From: MED-G16 sp964467915
GTDB lineage: Bacteria; Bacteroidota; Bacteroidia; Cytophagales; MED-G16
Length of the DNA: 64,000 nt
Direction of reading: 5' to 3'
Assembly (NCBI GenBank): GCA_964467915.1
Contig: CAYXSW010000002.1
Coordinates: forward strand, 54,391-118,390
Part shown: in pieces, positions 26,614 to 36,089 of the stretch
Layout of the letters: the number at the start of each line of letters is the position of its first letter
Numbering within the stretch: the stretch's first letter is position 1
The notes under the pieces: generated by a model
The model's database searches: none
The model's input: only the letters and a program-made list of their open reading frames with translations
What the model was told of the DNA's origin: nothing
Made by a program: the position numbers and the translations under genes

Positions 26614-27189
26614 TTATAGAAGTTTAAATGATTTCCTATGATACTTAGTAGTTCCATATTTTTTAATAGAATCTCTATGTTTTTTAGTGGGGTATCCAAA
26701 GTTTGATTCCCAGGAATATTTATTGTATTTAATAGATAAATTTTGCATAAGATCATCTCTGTAATTTTTAGCTAGAATTGATGCAGCAGCAATATTTTGA
26801 AATTTATTATCTCCCTTTATAATACATTCATGACTAATCTCATTATATGGTTTGAATTTATTACCGTCTACTATAATGAATTCTGGTCTAACTTTTAATT
26901 TATCAAGCGCCCTGTGCATTGCCAATATTGATGCGTTAAGAATATTTATCTCATCTATTTTATTATTACTAACCTCTGAAATATTCCAACTAATTGCGTT
27001 ATCAATTATTTCTTGCCCTAACTCTTTCCTTTTTTTTTGACTTATTTTTTTGGAATCAATAATAAACTTATTCTTATAGTCTGGTGGGAGTATTACTGCA
27101 GCTGCAACAACTGGTCCAGCGATACATCCTCTTCCAACTTCATCACATCCGGCTTCTATTAATTTGAACTGATATTGTGCATTTAACAT
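26614..27189 (-). CDS. rnhB: Ribonuclease HII
   Basis: Removes ribonucleotides from DNA and RNA primers. The protein has 191 residues. The DEDD-type active site is visible: Asp-Glu in IEAGCDEVGRGCIAGPVVAAAV, the middle Asp in FIIVDGNKF and the later Asp in KNYRDDLM. The HRKSFKLL C-terminus is usual for short bacterial RNase HII. It is first gene of the rnhB-gcvT-comB minus-strand operon and divergent from the Spy-like gene across 90 bases in which I see no clear promoter. Confidence 0.95.
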   Translation of the reverse strand: MLNAQYQFKLIEAGCDEVGRGCIAGPVVAAAVILPPDYKNKFIIDSKKISQKKRKELGQEIIDNAISWNISEVSNNKIDEINILNASILAMHRALDKLKVRPEFIIVDGNKFKPYNEISHECIIKGDNKFQNIAAASILAKNYRDDLMQNLSIKYNKYSWESNFGYPTKKHRDSIKKYGTTKYHRKSFKLL

Positions 27190-27279
27190 TTTTTAATAAT
27201 TAATATTTATTCTTCAAGCAATATTTCAAGAACTATGTCGTCTAATAGATATGACAAGTAAAACATTAAATTTTTAATT

Positions 27280-27786
27280 ATGAAAAAAATATTTCTATTT
27301 ATAGTCACCCTTTTAATTTCAGATATATCGTATTCTCAAATACAAAGAGGAAATAACTTGCAAAGAAGGGGGATGATAGACAGAGATCAGATAAAGGAGA
27401 GGTTAGAAATGAGGAAGGAGTCAATGCAAAATAGAGGAAATGACCCTCTAATTTTACTGAATCTAACCGAGGAACAGAGGAAATCATTTAAAGAGATTAA
27501 TTCAAAACATCTATCTACTGTAAAAACAATAAAAAAAGAGATGATGAAGAAAAAATTAGAAATGCAGCTAGAGAAGATGGAAGATAAAATTGATATAAGT
27601 TTAGTTAATAAGTTAATAGATGATTTGTCTGATCTAGAAGCTGAGTTAAGGAAGTCTGAATTTAGTAGAAATTTAGAAATTAGGTCTCTACTTGATGACG
27701 AACAAGAAATGAGATTCGAGAGGATGATGCAAAGTAAGAAGATGATGGAGAAAAATAAAATGATGAGAAGAAATTCAAGAATATGA
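27280..27786 (+). CDS. Spy/LTXXQ-motif periplasmic protein, methionine-rich
   Basis: The protein has 168 residues. The signal peptide is 1-20 (MKKIFLFIVTLLISDISYSQ). The mature protein is helical and highly charged with the LTxxQ motif in LNLTEEQRKSFKEIN (about 62-76) and a second related segment LLDDEQEMRFERMM near 145. This repeat pattern is that of the Spy/CpxP family of periplasmic chaperones and metal/envelope-stress proteins. Methionines are very frequent, especially at the C-terminus (MMQSKKMMEKNKMMRR), and there are no cysteines, which would fit copper or oxidant sensing (inference). Monocistronic, followed by a strong terminator. Confidence 0.65.
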   Translation: MKKIFLFIVTLLISDISYSQIQRGNNLQRRGMIDRDQIKERLEMRKESMQNRGNDPLILLNLTEEQRKSFKEINSKHLSTVKTIKKEMMKKKLEMQLEKMEDKIDISLVNKLIDDLSDLEAELRKSEFSRNLEIRSLLDDEQEMRFERMMQSKKMMEKNKMMRRNSRI

Positions 27787-27834
27787 TTCAAGGACATGTT
27801 TCATACTAAGTAAGGTTTAACAACAATTCATACC

Positions 27835-27862
27835 AAAAGCCCGATTTTTCGGGCTTTTTTTT
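27835..27862 (+). terminator. Rho-independent terminator after Spy-like gene
   Basis: Ten-base perfect stem AAAAGCCCGA (27835-27844) / TCGGGCTTTT (27849-27858) with a TTTT loop, followed by further T residues. One of only three clear hairpin terminators in the window. Confidence 0.85.
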
Positions 27863-27869
27863 ATCTTTG
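27862..27869 (+). promoter_or_regulatory. Possible -7 element for MATE exporter
   Basis: TATCTTTG (TAnnTTTG) follows directly on the terminator T-tract, six bases before the ATG at 27875. A leaderless mRNA would result. No TTG is found at -33, so the call is tentative. Confidence 0.3.
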
Positions 27870-27874
27870 CCAAG

Positions 27875-29197
27875 ATGAAATTGAGTTATCATATAAGAGA
27901 AAACCTTCATCTCTCTTTTCCAATCATGATTAGCCAGTTAGGACACATCACTGTTGGTGTTGTAGATAGTCTCATGATAGGAAATATTTCTGTTACTCAG
28001 CTTGCGGCAGTATCTCTGTCATCTTCAATTTTTGGATTTATTCTCTTGTTTTGCATTGGGTTATCCTATGGGATCACTCCACTTATTTCATCAAAAAAAT
28101 CTGATGAAAGTTACATCTCAAATATTTTTTATAATGGCATGTATCTCAATCTTTTTTTTACAATAGCTCTTGTGCTAATAACTGTTTACTCAAAGTTCTT
28201 TCTTAAGTATTTTATTCAAGATCTAGAGGTATTATCATTTACCTACAGATACTTAGATATAATATGTATATCTCTCATTCCTTTAATGTTATTTCAAACT
28301 TTTAAACAATTTATAGAAGGATTAGGATATACTAAACCCGCTATGTTTATATCGATTTTTTCAAATATTTTAAACATAGTCCTTAATGCAATTTTAATTT
28401 TTGGTTTATTTGGATTTCCTAGGTTAGAAATAATTGGTGCAGCTTATGCTACTTTAATAAGTAGAGTTTTAATGTTTCTTCTTATTTTAATTTACTGTCT
28501 TAATAGTAAAAAATTTAATAGTATTATTCTTGGGGTTAACACATCATTGAATTACAAATCATTAAGATTAATTTTTGGAATTGGGTTTACTTCTGGCTTG
28601 CAGTATATTTTTGAGGTAGGTGCTTTTAGTGTTGCCACAGTTATTATAGGGTCAATGGGTGCTATACAGTTAGCTTCACACCAGATAGCATTAAATTTAG
28701 CTAGTATCTCATATATGGTTGCATCTGGTATAGGTTCTGCTTCAATGATATCGTTAGGTCATTATTATGGAATTGGAGACAGAACTGAAATTAGAAAATC
28801 TGGCTACTCAAACTTTATACTTGTTTTTATTCTAATGTGTTTTTCTGCTTTCATTTTCATTTATTTTAGAGATATTCTTCCGGCATTTTATGTAGATAAT
28901 CTTGAAGTAATATCATTAGCATCATCTCTTTTAATTGTCGCTGGTTTATTTCAGTTATCAGATGGTCTTCAGGCTGTTGGACTTGGGGTACTAAGGGGAA
29001 TAAGAGACACAAAAGTTCCGACGATACTTACATTTATATCATATTGGATAATTTCTATTCCACTTTCTTATTTTCTTGGAGTTAATTATGGATATGGAGT
29101 CTTTGGGGTTTGGATTGGGTTAAGTGTAGGATTAACTATCGCCGCAGTTTTCCATGTTGTTCGTTTTCATTATCTTACGACCACCAAAAAAATATGA
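27875..29197 (+). CDS. MATE family multidrug/metabolite exporter
   Basis: Inner-membrane Na+- or H+-coupled exporter of 440 residues with 12 hydrophobic helices in two homologous halves. The N-terminus (FPIMISQLGHITVGVVDSLMIGNI) is the NorM-type start. LGVLRGIRDTKVPTILTFISYWIISIPLSYFLG in the second half is a characteristic MATE segment. The substrate cannot be deduced. The stop overlaps the plsC start (ATGA). Confidence 0.9.
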   Translation: MKLSYHIRENLHLSFPIMISQLGHITVGVVDSLMIGNISVTQLAAVSLSSSIFGFILLFCIGLSYGITPLISSKKSDESYISNIFYNGMYLNLFFTIALVLITVYSKFFLKYFIQDLEVLSFTYRYLDIICISLIPLMLFQTFKQFIEGLGYTKPAMFISIFSNILNIVLNAILIFGLFGFPRLEIIGAAYATLISRVLMFLLILIYCLNSKKFNSIILGVNTSLNYKSLRLIFGIGFTSGLQYIFEVGAFSVATVIIGSMGAIQLASHQIALNLASISYMVASGIGSASMISLGHYYGIGDRTEIRKSGYSNFILVFILMCFSAFIFIYFRDILPAFYVDNLEVISLASSLLIVAGLFQLSDGLQAVGLGVLRGIRDTKVPTILTFISYWIISIPLSYFLGVNYGYGVFGVWIGLSVGLTIAAVFHVVRFHYLTTTKKI

Positions 29198-29919
29198 AAA
29201 TTTTCACAGTATTATATTCTTTATATGGGTTGCTAGTTTTCTCATCATTATTCATTTTTTTTTCTATCCCATTACTTTTAGGAATATGGTTTAAAAAATT
29301 AAAGAGGATGGCTTATTGGGCTCATCATAAAATAGCCAGAATATTTTTCACTTTAATTTTTATTCCAATGAAAATTAGGTACGAGGAAGGGGTTTACTTA
29401 AAAAGTCAGTATGTAATAATAGCTAATCATTTTTCTTATATTGATATTCCAGCATTAGCAGCTCTAAATATTCCTTTTAAATTTATTGGAAAAATGCAAG
29501 TAAATAATATCCCTGTTCTGGGCTATATCTTCAAAAATCTTCATATAATGGTAGATAGAGACAGTAAAGACAGTCGTAAACAAACTTATATTGAATCATT
29601 TAGGTCTTTAGACGAAGGACATAGTATAGGTATTTTTCCAGAAGGTGGAATAAAGACTGAGAAAGTGCCTGCTATGGCACCATTTAAAAACGGAGCCTTT
29701 GCTATGGCTCTAGAAAAACAAATTCCTATTCTTCCTGTATCTCTTATTGGTGCATACAAGATTATGAAAGGCTCATTCTACATTAATTGGAGTCCTTGTG
29801 AAATAATATGCCATAAACCTATCTCAACCGAGGGGTATTCTACTAAGGATGTTGATAAATTTAGAGATAAATGCTATGAGATTCTTCAGGCTGAGTTAGA
29901 CAAATCATACGAGGAATAA
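29194..29919 (+). CDS. plsC: 1-acyl-sn-glycerol-3-phosphate acyltransferase (PlsC-like)
   Basis: Membrane-bound acyltransferase making phosphatidic acid from lysophosphatidate. The start is ATG 29194 (MKIFTVLYSLYGLLVFSS), 241 residues; the longer open frame upstream lies inside the MATE gene and is not coding. A hydrophobic anchor occupies about 1-30. The catalytic HX4D motif is in IIANHFSYIDIPAL, and the acceptor motif in GIFPEGGIKTE. A role for another lysophospholipid or ornithine-lipid substrate is possible. It overlaps the MATE stop and ends 49 bases before hutH. Confidence 0.88.
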   Translation: MKIFTVLYSLYGLLVFSSLFIFFSIPLLLGIWFKKLKRMAYWAHHKIARIFFTLIFIPMKIRYEEGVYLKSQYVIIANHFSYIDIPALAALNIPFKFIGKMQVNNIPVLGYIFKNLHIMVDRDSKDSRKQTYIESFRSLDEGHSIGIFPEGGIKTEKVPAMAPFKNGAFAMALEKQIPILPVSLIGAYKIMKGSFYINWSPCEIICHKPISTEGYSTKDVDKFRDKCYEILQAELDKSYEE

Positions 29920-29968
29920 GATATTTTTTTGATAAATTAATTCCTCTAAAAAAACTAACTTTATTGTA

Positions 29969-31477
29969 ATGTCGACTAATAAATTTAATTACGGAGAAGG
30001 TAAGTTGTCTTATCAGGTTGCAATAGATATTGCCGTGGGTAAATTGCAAGGTAAAATATCTTCAAATCAAAAATCAAAAATTTCTTCTTCAAGAAGTAGA
30101 GTTGAGAGCGCTTTAACTTCTAATGAAGTTATTTATGGAATAAATACTGGCTTTGGTGCATTATGTAATACTGTTATTTCTCAAAATGATGCTAATACAC
30201 TTCAAGAAAATCTTCTAAAGAGTCACGCTGTAGGAGTTGGGCCTAATGTCCCAAAAATTGTTTCAAAACTTATGATGATTTTAAAGGTTCATTCTTTATC
30301 AATGGGATATTCTGGAGTATCAATTGAGTTAATTGATAGAATTTGTTGGCATATAGACAATGATATTATTCCTGTAGTACCGTCAAAAGGTTCAGTTGGA
30401 GCTTCTGGAGATCTTGCACCTTTAGCTCATTTATTTTTACCTTTAATTGGTCATGGAAAAGTTTATTTTAAGGGAAAAAAAATAAAATCAGTGGATGCTC
30501 TTTCAATAGAGAACAAAAAAACTCTTGAAATAAAAGAAAAGGAGGGTTTAGCTTTAATTAATGGGACACAATTCATAGCAGCCTATGCTTGCTGTTCTTT
30601 GAGTAGATTTTATAATTGTTTACAGAATGCAGATATAATATCTGCTATTTCTGTAGAGGGAACTTTAAGTTCAGTTATTCCATTTACCAAAGAAATTTCT
30701 GACCTTAGACCATTCAGAGGATCAATAGAAGTCTCAAAAAAAATAAGGAACTTTTTAGATAATTCTCAGGTTGTAAAATCACATGAGGACTGTGATAAAG
30801 TCCAAGATCCATATTCAATTAGATGTATACCACAAGTTCATGGGGCAAGTTGGGATGCTTTTTATTATTTAGAGAGTATGGTAAATACTGAATTAAACTC
30901 TGTCACAGACAATCCAATTGTTTTGGAGAATGGTAATGTAGTGAGTGGAGGTAATTTTCACGGACAACCTCTTGCTATACCAATTGATTACAATGTTATT
31001 GCTGCCTCAGAATTAGGAAACATTTCTGATAGAAGAATTTATCTTTTACTAAAAGGAAATCATAAGGTGCCTAAACTACTTTTAAAAAATACTGGTTTAA
31101 ATTCTGGCTTTATGATACTTCAATATACTTCAGCAGCTCTCGTTAGTGAAAATAAAAATCTATGTTTCCCATCAAGTGCAGATTCCATAACAACTTCTCT
31201 AGGCCAAGAAGATCATGTTAGTATGGGCTCTATAGGTTCAGTGAAATTATTAAGAATTATAAAGAATTTAGAAAAGATTCTAGCTGTTGAACTTTTATGT
31301 TCATCTCAGGCATTTGATTTCTTAAAGCCTCTTACATCTGGCAAAAAAGTTGATAAGTGTCATGATTACATTAGAACAAAAATTCGTCATTGTGAGAATG
31401 ATAAATTATTTATAGAAGATTTAAGAGAGGCAATCAAAATAATTAAGTCAAAAAAATTAGTTCAATTAATTTCTTGA
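29969..31477 (+). CDS. hutH: Histidine ammonia-lyase
   Basis: Deaminates L-histidine to trans-urocanate, first step of histidine degradation. The protein has 502 residues. The Ala-Ser-Gly triad that cyclises to the MIO prosthetic group is at residues 145-147 (GSVGASGDLAPLAH). Other active-site motifs are YGINTGFG (about 57-64), LINGTQFIAAYA and SVTDNPIVLENGNVVSGGNFHG. The SQEDHVSMGS-like motif appears as LGQEDHVSMGSIG. First gene of the hut operon; the hutU ATG starts one base after its stop. An in-operon regulator (HutC/HutP) is not present. Confidence 0.96.
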   Translation: MSTNKFNYGEGKLSYQVAIDIAVGKLQGKISSNQKSKISSSRSRVESALTSNEVIYGINTGFGALCNTVISQNDANTLQENLLKSHAVGVGPNVPKIVSKLMMILKVHSLSMGYSGVSIELIDRICWHIDNDIIPVVPSKGSVGASGDLAPLAHLFLPLIGHGKVYFKGKKIKSVDALSIENKKTLEIKEKEGLALINGTQFIAAYACCSLSRFYNCLQNADIISAISVEGTLSSVIPFTKEISDLRPFRGSIEVSKKIRNFLDNSQVVKSHEDCDKVQDPYSIRCIPQVHGASWDAFYYLESMVNTELNSVTDNPIVLENGNVVSGGNFHGQPLAIPIDYNVIAASELGNISDRRIYLLLKGNHKVPKLLLKNTGLNSGFMILQYTSAALVSENKNLCFPSSADSITTSLGQEDHVSMGSIGSVKLLRIIKNLEKILAVELLCSSQAFDFLKPLTSGKKVDKCHDYIRTKIRHCENDKLFIEDLREAIKIIKSKKLVQLIS

Positions 31478-31478
31478 A

Positions 31479-33149
31479 ATGAATACAGCAAGTTTTATAG
31501 ATAAGTATGCAAATCACCCCAATTATAAGGCGCCAATGGGAAATAAATTAAATGCTAAGAGTTGGCAGACAGAAGCACCCCTGAGAATGCTTCTTAACAA
31601 CCTCAACTCTGAAGTTGCTGAGGATCCATCAAACCTTATAGTATATGGTGGTTCTGGGCAGGCAGCAAGAGATACGAAATCAGTTAAAAAAATTATTGAT
31701 ATTCTTCTTAAACTTGAGAATGATGAGAGTTTACTTATTCAATCTGGAAAGCCTGTTGGTAAGGTAAGAACTCATGAGCAGTCGCCAAGAGTGTTAATAG
31801 CAAATTCTAACTTAGTCCCAGAATGGGCAAATTGGGAACACTTTGAAAAGTTAAAAAAAGATGGACTTATGATGTATGGTCAGATGACTGCTGGGAGTTG
31901 GATTTATATTGGAACTCAAGGTATTCTTCAGGGCACATATGAGACATTTGCTGCATGTGCTAATAAGCATTTTGGTGGAAGTTTGAGAGGAAAGTTATTA
32001 GTGTCTGGAGGCCTTGGTGGAATGGGTGGGGCACAACCTCTGGCAGCCACAATGGTTGGAGCAACCTTTTTAGGTGCAGATATTGATCCTCGAAGAATAG
32101 AGAAAAGGTTAAAAACAAGATATATTGATAAAATGACAGATTCTTACGTAGAGGCAAGGAACTGGGCGCTTGAATCAAAGAAAAAGAATAAAAACATTTC
32201 AATAGGATTAGTAAGTGATATTGGCGACATGCTGGAAAATTTAATTAATGATGGTATTATTCCAGAAGTGTTGACTGATCAGACTTCTGCTCATGATCCT
32301 GTTTTTGGGTACATACCCAATGGTATAAACCTAGAAAAAGCTGAGAAGTTAAGAGAGAAAGATCAAAAAAAATACAAGGATTTATCTTTAAAGAGTATGG
32401 CAAGGCATGTTTCTTTTATGTTAAAAATGCAGGAAATGGGATCAATTACATTTGACTACGGAAATAATTTAAGAGAATTTGCAAAACAAGGAGGTGAAAA
32501 AGATTCTTTTAATTTTAATGGTTTTGTGCCTGATTACATTAGACCATTATTTTGTGAAGGCAAGGGGCCATTTAGATGGGCAGCTTTATCAGGAGATCCT
32601 AAAGATATTTTTACTACTGACAGGGCTCTTATTGAAGCCTTTCCAGAAAATAAAGACATGATAAATTGGCTCTCACAGGCTCAAGATAAAATTCAATTTC
32701 AGGGATTGCCTTGTAGAATTTGTTGGTTGGGTATGGGTGAGAGAGAAAAAGCAGGTGTGATTTTTAATGATCTAGTTAAAAGTGGTAAGGTGTCAGCGCC
32801 TATAGTCATAGGAAGAGATCATTTAGATTGTGGTTCGGTTGCATCTCCTAATCGCGAGACAGAAGGTATGATTGATGGTTCAGATGCTGTATCTGATTGG
32901 CCTCTATTAAACTTGATGTCAAATACTGCAGGCGGTGCTACTTGGGTTTCTTTTCATCATGGAGGTGGCGTAGGTATGGGATATTCACAACATGCTGGAA
33001 TGGTTGTTCTGGTAGATGGGACAGAAAGAGCTGAGAAATGTATAAGAAGGGTTTTGCATAATGATCCAGCTATGGGTGTTTTTAGGCACAATGACGCAGG
33101 ATATGATGTTGCTAATAAATACTTGAAGAAGTTTAATTTAGATTTATAA
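31479..33149 (+). CDS. hutU: Urocanate hydratase
   Basis: NAD+-dependent hydration of urocanate to 4-imidazolone-5-propionate, with NAD+ as an electrophile. At 556 residues it is normal length. Motifs seen are VYGGSGQAARD, MTAGSWIYIGTQGILQGTYETF, the Rossmann segment VSGGLGGMGGAQPLAATM, LTDQTSAHDP, and GLPCRICWLGMGER with the conserved cysteine next to the active site. It closes with the glycine/His-rich SFHHGGGVGMGYSQHAG. It lies between hutH (1-base gap) and hutI (2-base gap). Confidence 0.97.
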   Translation: MNTASFIDKYANHPNYKAPMGNKLNAKSWQTEAPLRMLLNNLNSEVAEDPSNLIVYGGSGQAARDTKSVKKIIDILLKLENDESLLIQSGKPVGKVRTHEQSPRVLIANSNLVPEWANWEHFEKLKKDGLMMYGQMTAGSWIYIGTQGILQGTYETFAACANKHFGGSLRGKLLVSGGLGGMGGAQPLAATMVGATFLGADIDPRRIEKRLKTRYIDKMTDSYVEARNWALESKKKNKNISIGLVSDIGDMLENLINDGIIPEVLTDQTSAHDPVFGYIPNGINLEKAEKLREKDQKKYKDLSLKSMARHVSFMLKMQEMGSITFDYGNNLREFAKQGGEKDSFNFNGFVPDYIRPLFCEGKGPFRWAALSGDPKDIFTTDRALIEAFPENKDMINWLSQAQDKIQFQGLPCRICWLGMGEREKAGVIFNDLVKSGKVSAPIVIGRDHLDCGSVASPNRETEGMIDGSDAVSDWPLLNLMSNTAGGATWVSFHHGGGVGMGYSQHAGMVVLVDGTERAEKCIRRVLHNDPAMGVFRHNDAGYDVANKYLKKFNLDL

Positions 33150-33151
33150 TA

Positions 33152-34369
33152 TTGAGACAACTTATTGGTCCTTTTACACAAATTATTACAATGGCAAATC
33201 TACCTGAAAGGGGTATAATTAACGATGATAATCTTCATATAATTGAGGAAGGAGGTGTTGTTGTCGAGGGTGAAAAAATTTTAGGTGTAGGATCTTTTTC
33301 TGAATTAAGTAAGAATATTTCCAATGTGAAAGAAATAGAATTTCCTAGTGTTCTTTTGCCAGGGCTTATTGATTCTCATACTCATGTCTGTCATTATGGG
33401 AGTAGATCAGATGAGTATTCTAAAAGAAATTCTGGGGTTTCATACCAACAAATTTTAGAAGAGGGAGGAGGCATCCATAACACAATGATATCAACTTCTT
33501 CTTGTTCTGATAAAGAATTAAAAAAAGATACACTAAAAAGACTAAAAAGACATTTTGAAGAGGGGGTACTTACTTGTGAAGTCAAAAGTGGGTATGCACC
33601 TAACTTAGATGATGAAATAAGAATGCTTAAAATAATTAATGAAATTGACAATAATAATTTGATTGATTTAATTCCTACATGTCTTGCTGCACATGTAACA
33701 CCTAAAAACTTTGAGTCATCTGGAAGTTATTTGGATTCAATAATTAAAGATTTATTACCAAAAATAAAAACTGAAAATTTAGCTGATAGAGTGGATATAT
33801 TTATTGAAGAAAAAGCATTTTCAGTTAGAGAGGCACAAACTTTTTTATCCTCTATAAAAAATGACTTTTCAATTACAGCTCATGCCAATCAATTTACCTC
33901 AGGAGGATTAAAAGTCGGTGTGGATTGTGGGGCAGTTAGTGTAGATCACTTGGAAGTGATTACTGATAAAGAAATTGATTATTTATCAAAGTCTGAAACT
34001 ACTGGTGTTGTCTTACCTGGATGTAGTTTAGGTTTAGGTATACCTTTCGCCCCTGCAAGAAAATTATTAGATAATAATTGTAAGCTAGCTATAGCATCTG
34101 ATTGGAATCCGGGGTCTGCACCAATGGGAGATTTACTAACTCAAGCTTCTCTTTTAGGGTCAATAGAAAGATTATCAAACGCAGAGGTTTTTGCAGGAAT
34201 TACATGCAGATCTGCTAAAGCATTATCTTTATTTGATAGAGGGACTTTAGAAGAAGGTAAAATAGCAGATCTTATTGCATTTCAAACAAATGACTTTAGA
34301 GAAATTCTTTACAACCAAGGAAAGTTAAAACCTTACTTTATCTGTAAAAGAGGAAAAATCTATAATTAA
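33152..34369 (+). CDS. hutI: Imidazolonepropionase
   Basis: Opens the ring of imidazolone-5-propionate to N-formimino-L-glutamate. A 405-residue amidohydrolase-superfamily metalloenzyme. Metal/substrate motifs: LLPGLIDSHTHVCHYGSRSDEY (HxH), EVKSGYAPNLDDEIRML, SITAHANQFTSGG, AVSVDHLEVI and LAIASDWNPGSAPMGDLL. The start is TTG at 33152, two bases after hutU; the residues from there (RQLIGPFTQIITM) match the usual HutI N-terminus, so the rare start is real or a nearby non-ATG codon is used. Confidence 0.95.
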   Translation: MRQLIGPFTQIITMANLPERGIINDDNLHIIEEGGVVVEGEKILGVGSFSELSKNISNVKEIEFPSVLLPGLIDSHTHVCHYGSRSDEYSKRNSGVSYQQILEEGGGIHNTMISTSSCSDKELKKDTLKRLKRHFEEGVLTCEVKSGYAPNLDDEIRMLKIINEIDNNNLIDLIPTCLAAHVTPKNFESSGSYLDSIIKDLLPKIKTENLADRVDIFIEEKAFSVREAQTFLSSIKNDFSITAHANQFTSGGLKVGVDCGAVSVDHLEVITDKEIDYLSKSETTGVVLPGCSLGLGIPFAPARKLLDNNCKLAIASDWNPGSAPMGDLLTQASLLGSIERLSNAEVFAGITCRSAKALSLFDRGTLEEGKIADLIAFQTNDFREILYNQGKLKPYFICKRGKIYN

Positions 34370-34385
34370 TAATTAATTTTAAACT

Positions 34386-36062
34386 GTGAATCAAATTATT
34401 GAATGTGTACCTAATTTTTCTGAGGGAAGGAATAAAGCTGTTATAAAAGAAATATCTGAGGCTATTTATAATACTAAGGGCGTAAACTTATTAAATGTAG
34501 ATCCAGGTCAAACAACTAATAGAACGGTAATGACTTTTGTTGGTGATCCCGATTCAGTTATATCTGCTGCTTTTAATGCTATTAAAGTAGCAAGTGAAAA
34601 AATTGATATGTCAAAACATAGTGGTGAGCACCCAAGATTTGGAGCTACTGATGTCTGTCCATTAATTCCAGTTTCTAACATTTCTTTTGAAGAACTTATT
34701 CCATATGCTGAAAAATTAGCTAATATGGTTTCTAAAAAATTAAACATTCCTATTTATTTATATGAGTATGCAGCAAGAGAAGAGAAAAGAAGAAATTTAG
34801 CTAATGTAAGATCTGGAGAGTATGAAGGACTAGATAAAAAAATAAATAGTGAAGATTGGAAACCTGATTTTGGAAAGGAATTTAATAAAAAGTCAGGTGC
34901 TACAGCGATTGGGGTAAGAGATTTTCTTATAGCGTACAATATAAACCTTAACACTAAGTCTACTAGACTTGCTAATGCAATTGCATTTGATGTTAGAGAG
35001 AAGGGTAGAATTAAAAGAAAGGGTCATCCAGTTATTGGTGAAATTGTTTATGATAAAAACGGTAATCCAGAAACAATTCCTGGATCACTAAAATATGTAA
35101 AGGCAATTGGTTGGTATATAGAAGAATTTGGTATTTCTCAAATTTCTATGAATCTAACAAATATTACTGAGACACCTATTCATACAGTTTTTGATGAAGT
35201 TGTAAAAAAAGCAAATACAAGAGGGGCAAGTGTTACAGGATCAGAATTAGTAGGTTTAATACCTTTAAAATCTATGATTGAGGCTGGTAAATATTTTTTA
35301 AAGAAACAAAATAGGTCTGTAGGCATTCCTGAAGAAGATATTATTAAAATAGCTATTGAGTCTTTAGGATTAAATCAACTAAAGGAATTTAATCCTGATA
35401 AAAATATTATTGAATATTATCTAAATAATATATTAGAAAAGAAAAGTAAACTTATTGATCTTTCTGTTACAGGATTTTCTGATGAAGTTTCTAGAGAAAC
35501 ACCAGCACCAGGAGGAGGTTCTGTATCATCATACGTTGGTGCACTTGGAGCTTCTCTAGCTGGGATGGTTGCAAACCTCTCATGTAACACTAGAGGATGG
35601 GAAGATAAGGTTGGAAAATTTAGTGAAATGGCAATAAGGGTAAATAAGATAAGAGAGAAATTAATTTCTCTAGTAGACGAAGATGCTAATTCTTTTAATA
35701 GCATTATGGAAGCCTACAAATTACCAAAGGATACTAAGGAAAATAAAATAAATAGATCTAAAGCAATAAAAGACGCTACCTTATATGCAGCACAAATACC
35801 TTTAAATATTATGATTGAGTCATTCAATTCATATGATATAATTGAGTCTTTATCGATTGAAGGAAATCAAAATTCCATTTCAGATTCTGGAGTTGCTTGT
35901 TTGTGTGTTCATACTGCTATTTATGGAGCATATCTTAACGTAAAAATAAATTTGAAAGATGCTAACGTAGGTGATGATATAATGAAAAAAGCAGAAAAAA
36001 TTATAAAGGAATCACATTTAAGAAAAGAAAAAATAATGAAATTAGTAGAAGAAAAAATATAA
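34386..36062 (+). CDS. ftcD: Bifunctional glutamate formiminotransferase / formimino-THF cyclodeaminase
   Basis: Completes histidine breakdown: it transfers the formimino group of formiminoglutamate to THF, releasing glutamate, then cyclises to 5,10-methenyl-THF plus ammonia. The protein is a 558-residue fusion. The N-terminal FTCD_N domain (1-180; MNQIIECVPNFSEGRN) and middle domain (about 180-330; AIAFDVREKGRIKRKG) form the transferase. The cyclodeaminase domain (about 352-555) shows the signature TPAPGGGSVSSYVGALGA and DEDANSFNSIM-type helices. It starts with GTG 34386. This route yields no free formamide or formylglutamate, explaining the absence of hutG/hutF. Confidence 0.95.
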   Translation: MNQIIECVPNFSEGRNKAVIKEISEAIYNTKGVNLLNVDPGQTTNRTVMTFVGDPDSVISAAFNAIKVASEKIDMSKHSGEHPRFGATDVCPLIPVSNISFEELIPYAEKLANMVSKKLNIPIYLYEYAAREEKRRNLANVRSGEYEGLDKKINSEDWKPDFGKEFNKKSGATAIGVRDFLIAYNINLNTKSTRLANAIAFDVREKGRIKRKGHPVIGEIVYDKNGNPETIPGSLKYVKAIGWYIEEFGISQISMNLTNITETPIHTVFDEVVKKANTRGASVTGSELVGLIPLKSMIEAGKYFLKKQNRSVGIPEEDIIKIAIESLGLNQLKEFNPDKNIIEYYLNNILEKKSKLIDLSVTGFSDEVSRETPAPGGGSVSSYVGALGASLAGMVANLSCNTRGWEDKVGKFSEMAIRVNKIREKLISLVDEDANSFNSIMEAYKLPKDTKENKINRSKAIKDATLYAAQIPLNIMIESFNSYDIIESLSIEGNQNSISDSGVACLCVHTAIYGAYLNVKINLKDANVGDDIMKKAEKIIKESHLRKEKIMKLVEEKI

Positions 36063-36089
36063 TTTCTACTTTTATAAAACTTTGATAAT

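Noticed and set aside
27387..27797. 136-residue open frame opposite the Spy-like gene
   Set aside because: Ser/Phe/Ile-rich antisense shadow of a Lys/Glu/Met-rich gene; the sense protein has a signal peptide and LTXXQ motif.
29110..29193. N-terminal extension of plsC
   Set aside because: Overlaps the MATE gene in another frame; the plsC hydrophobic start begins at ATG 29194.
29250..29270. T9 run in plsC as a slippage site
   Set aside because: Falls in the N-terminal membrane anchor, so slippage would simply destroy the protein; no sensible short product.
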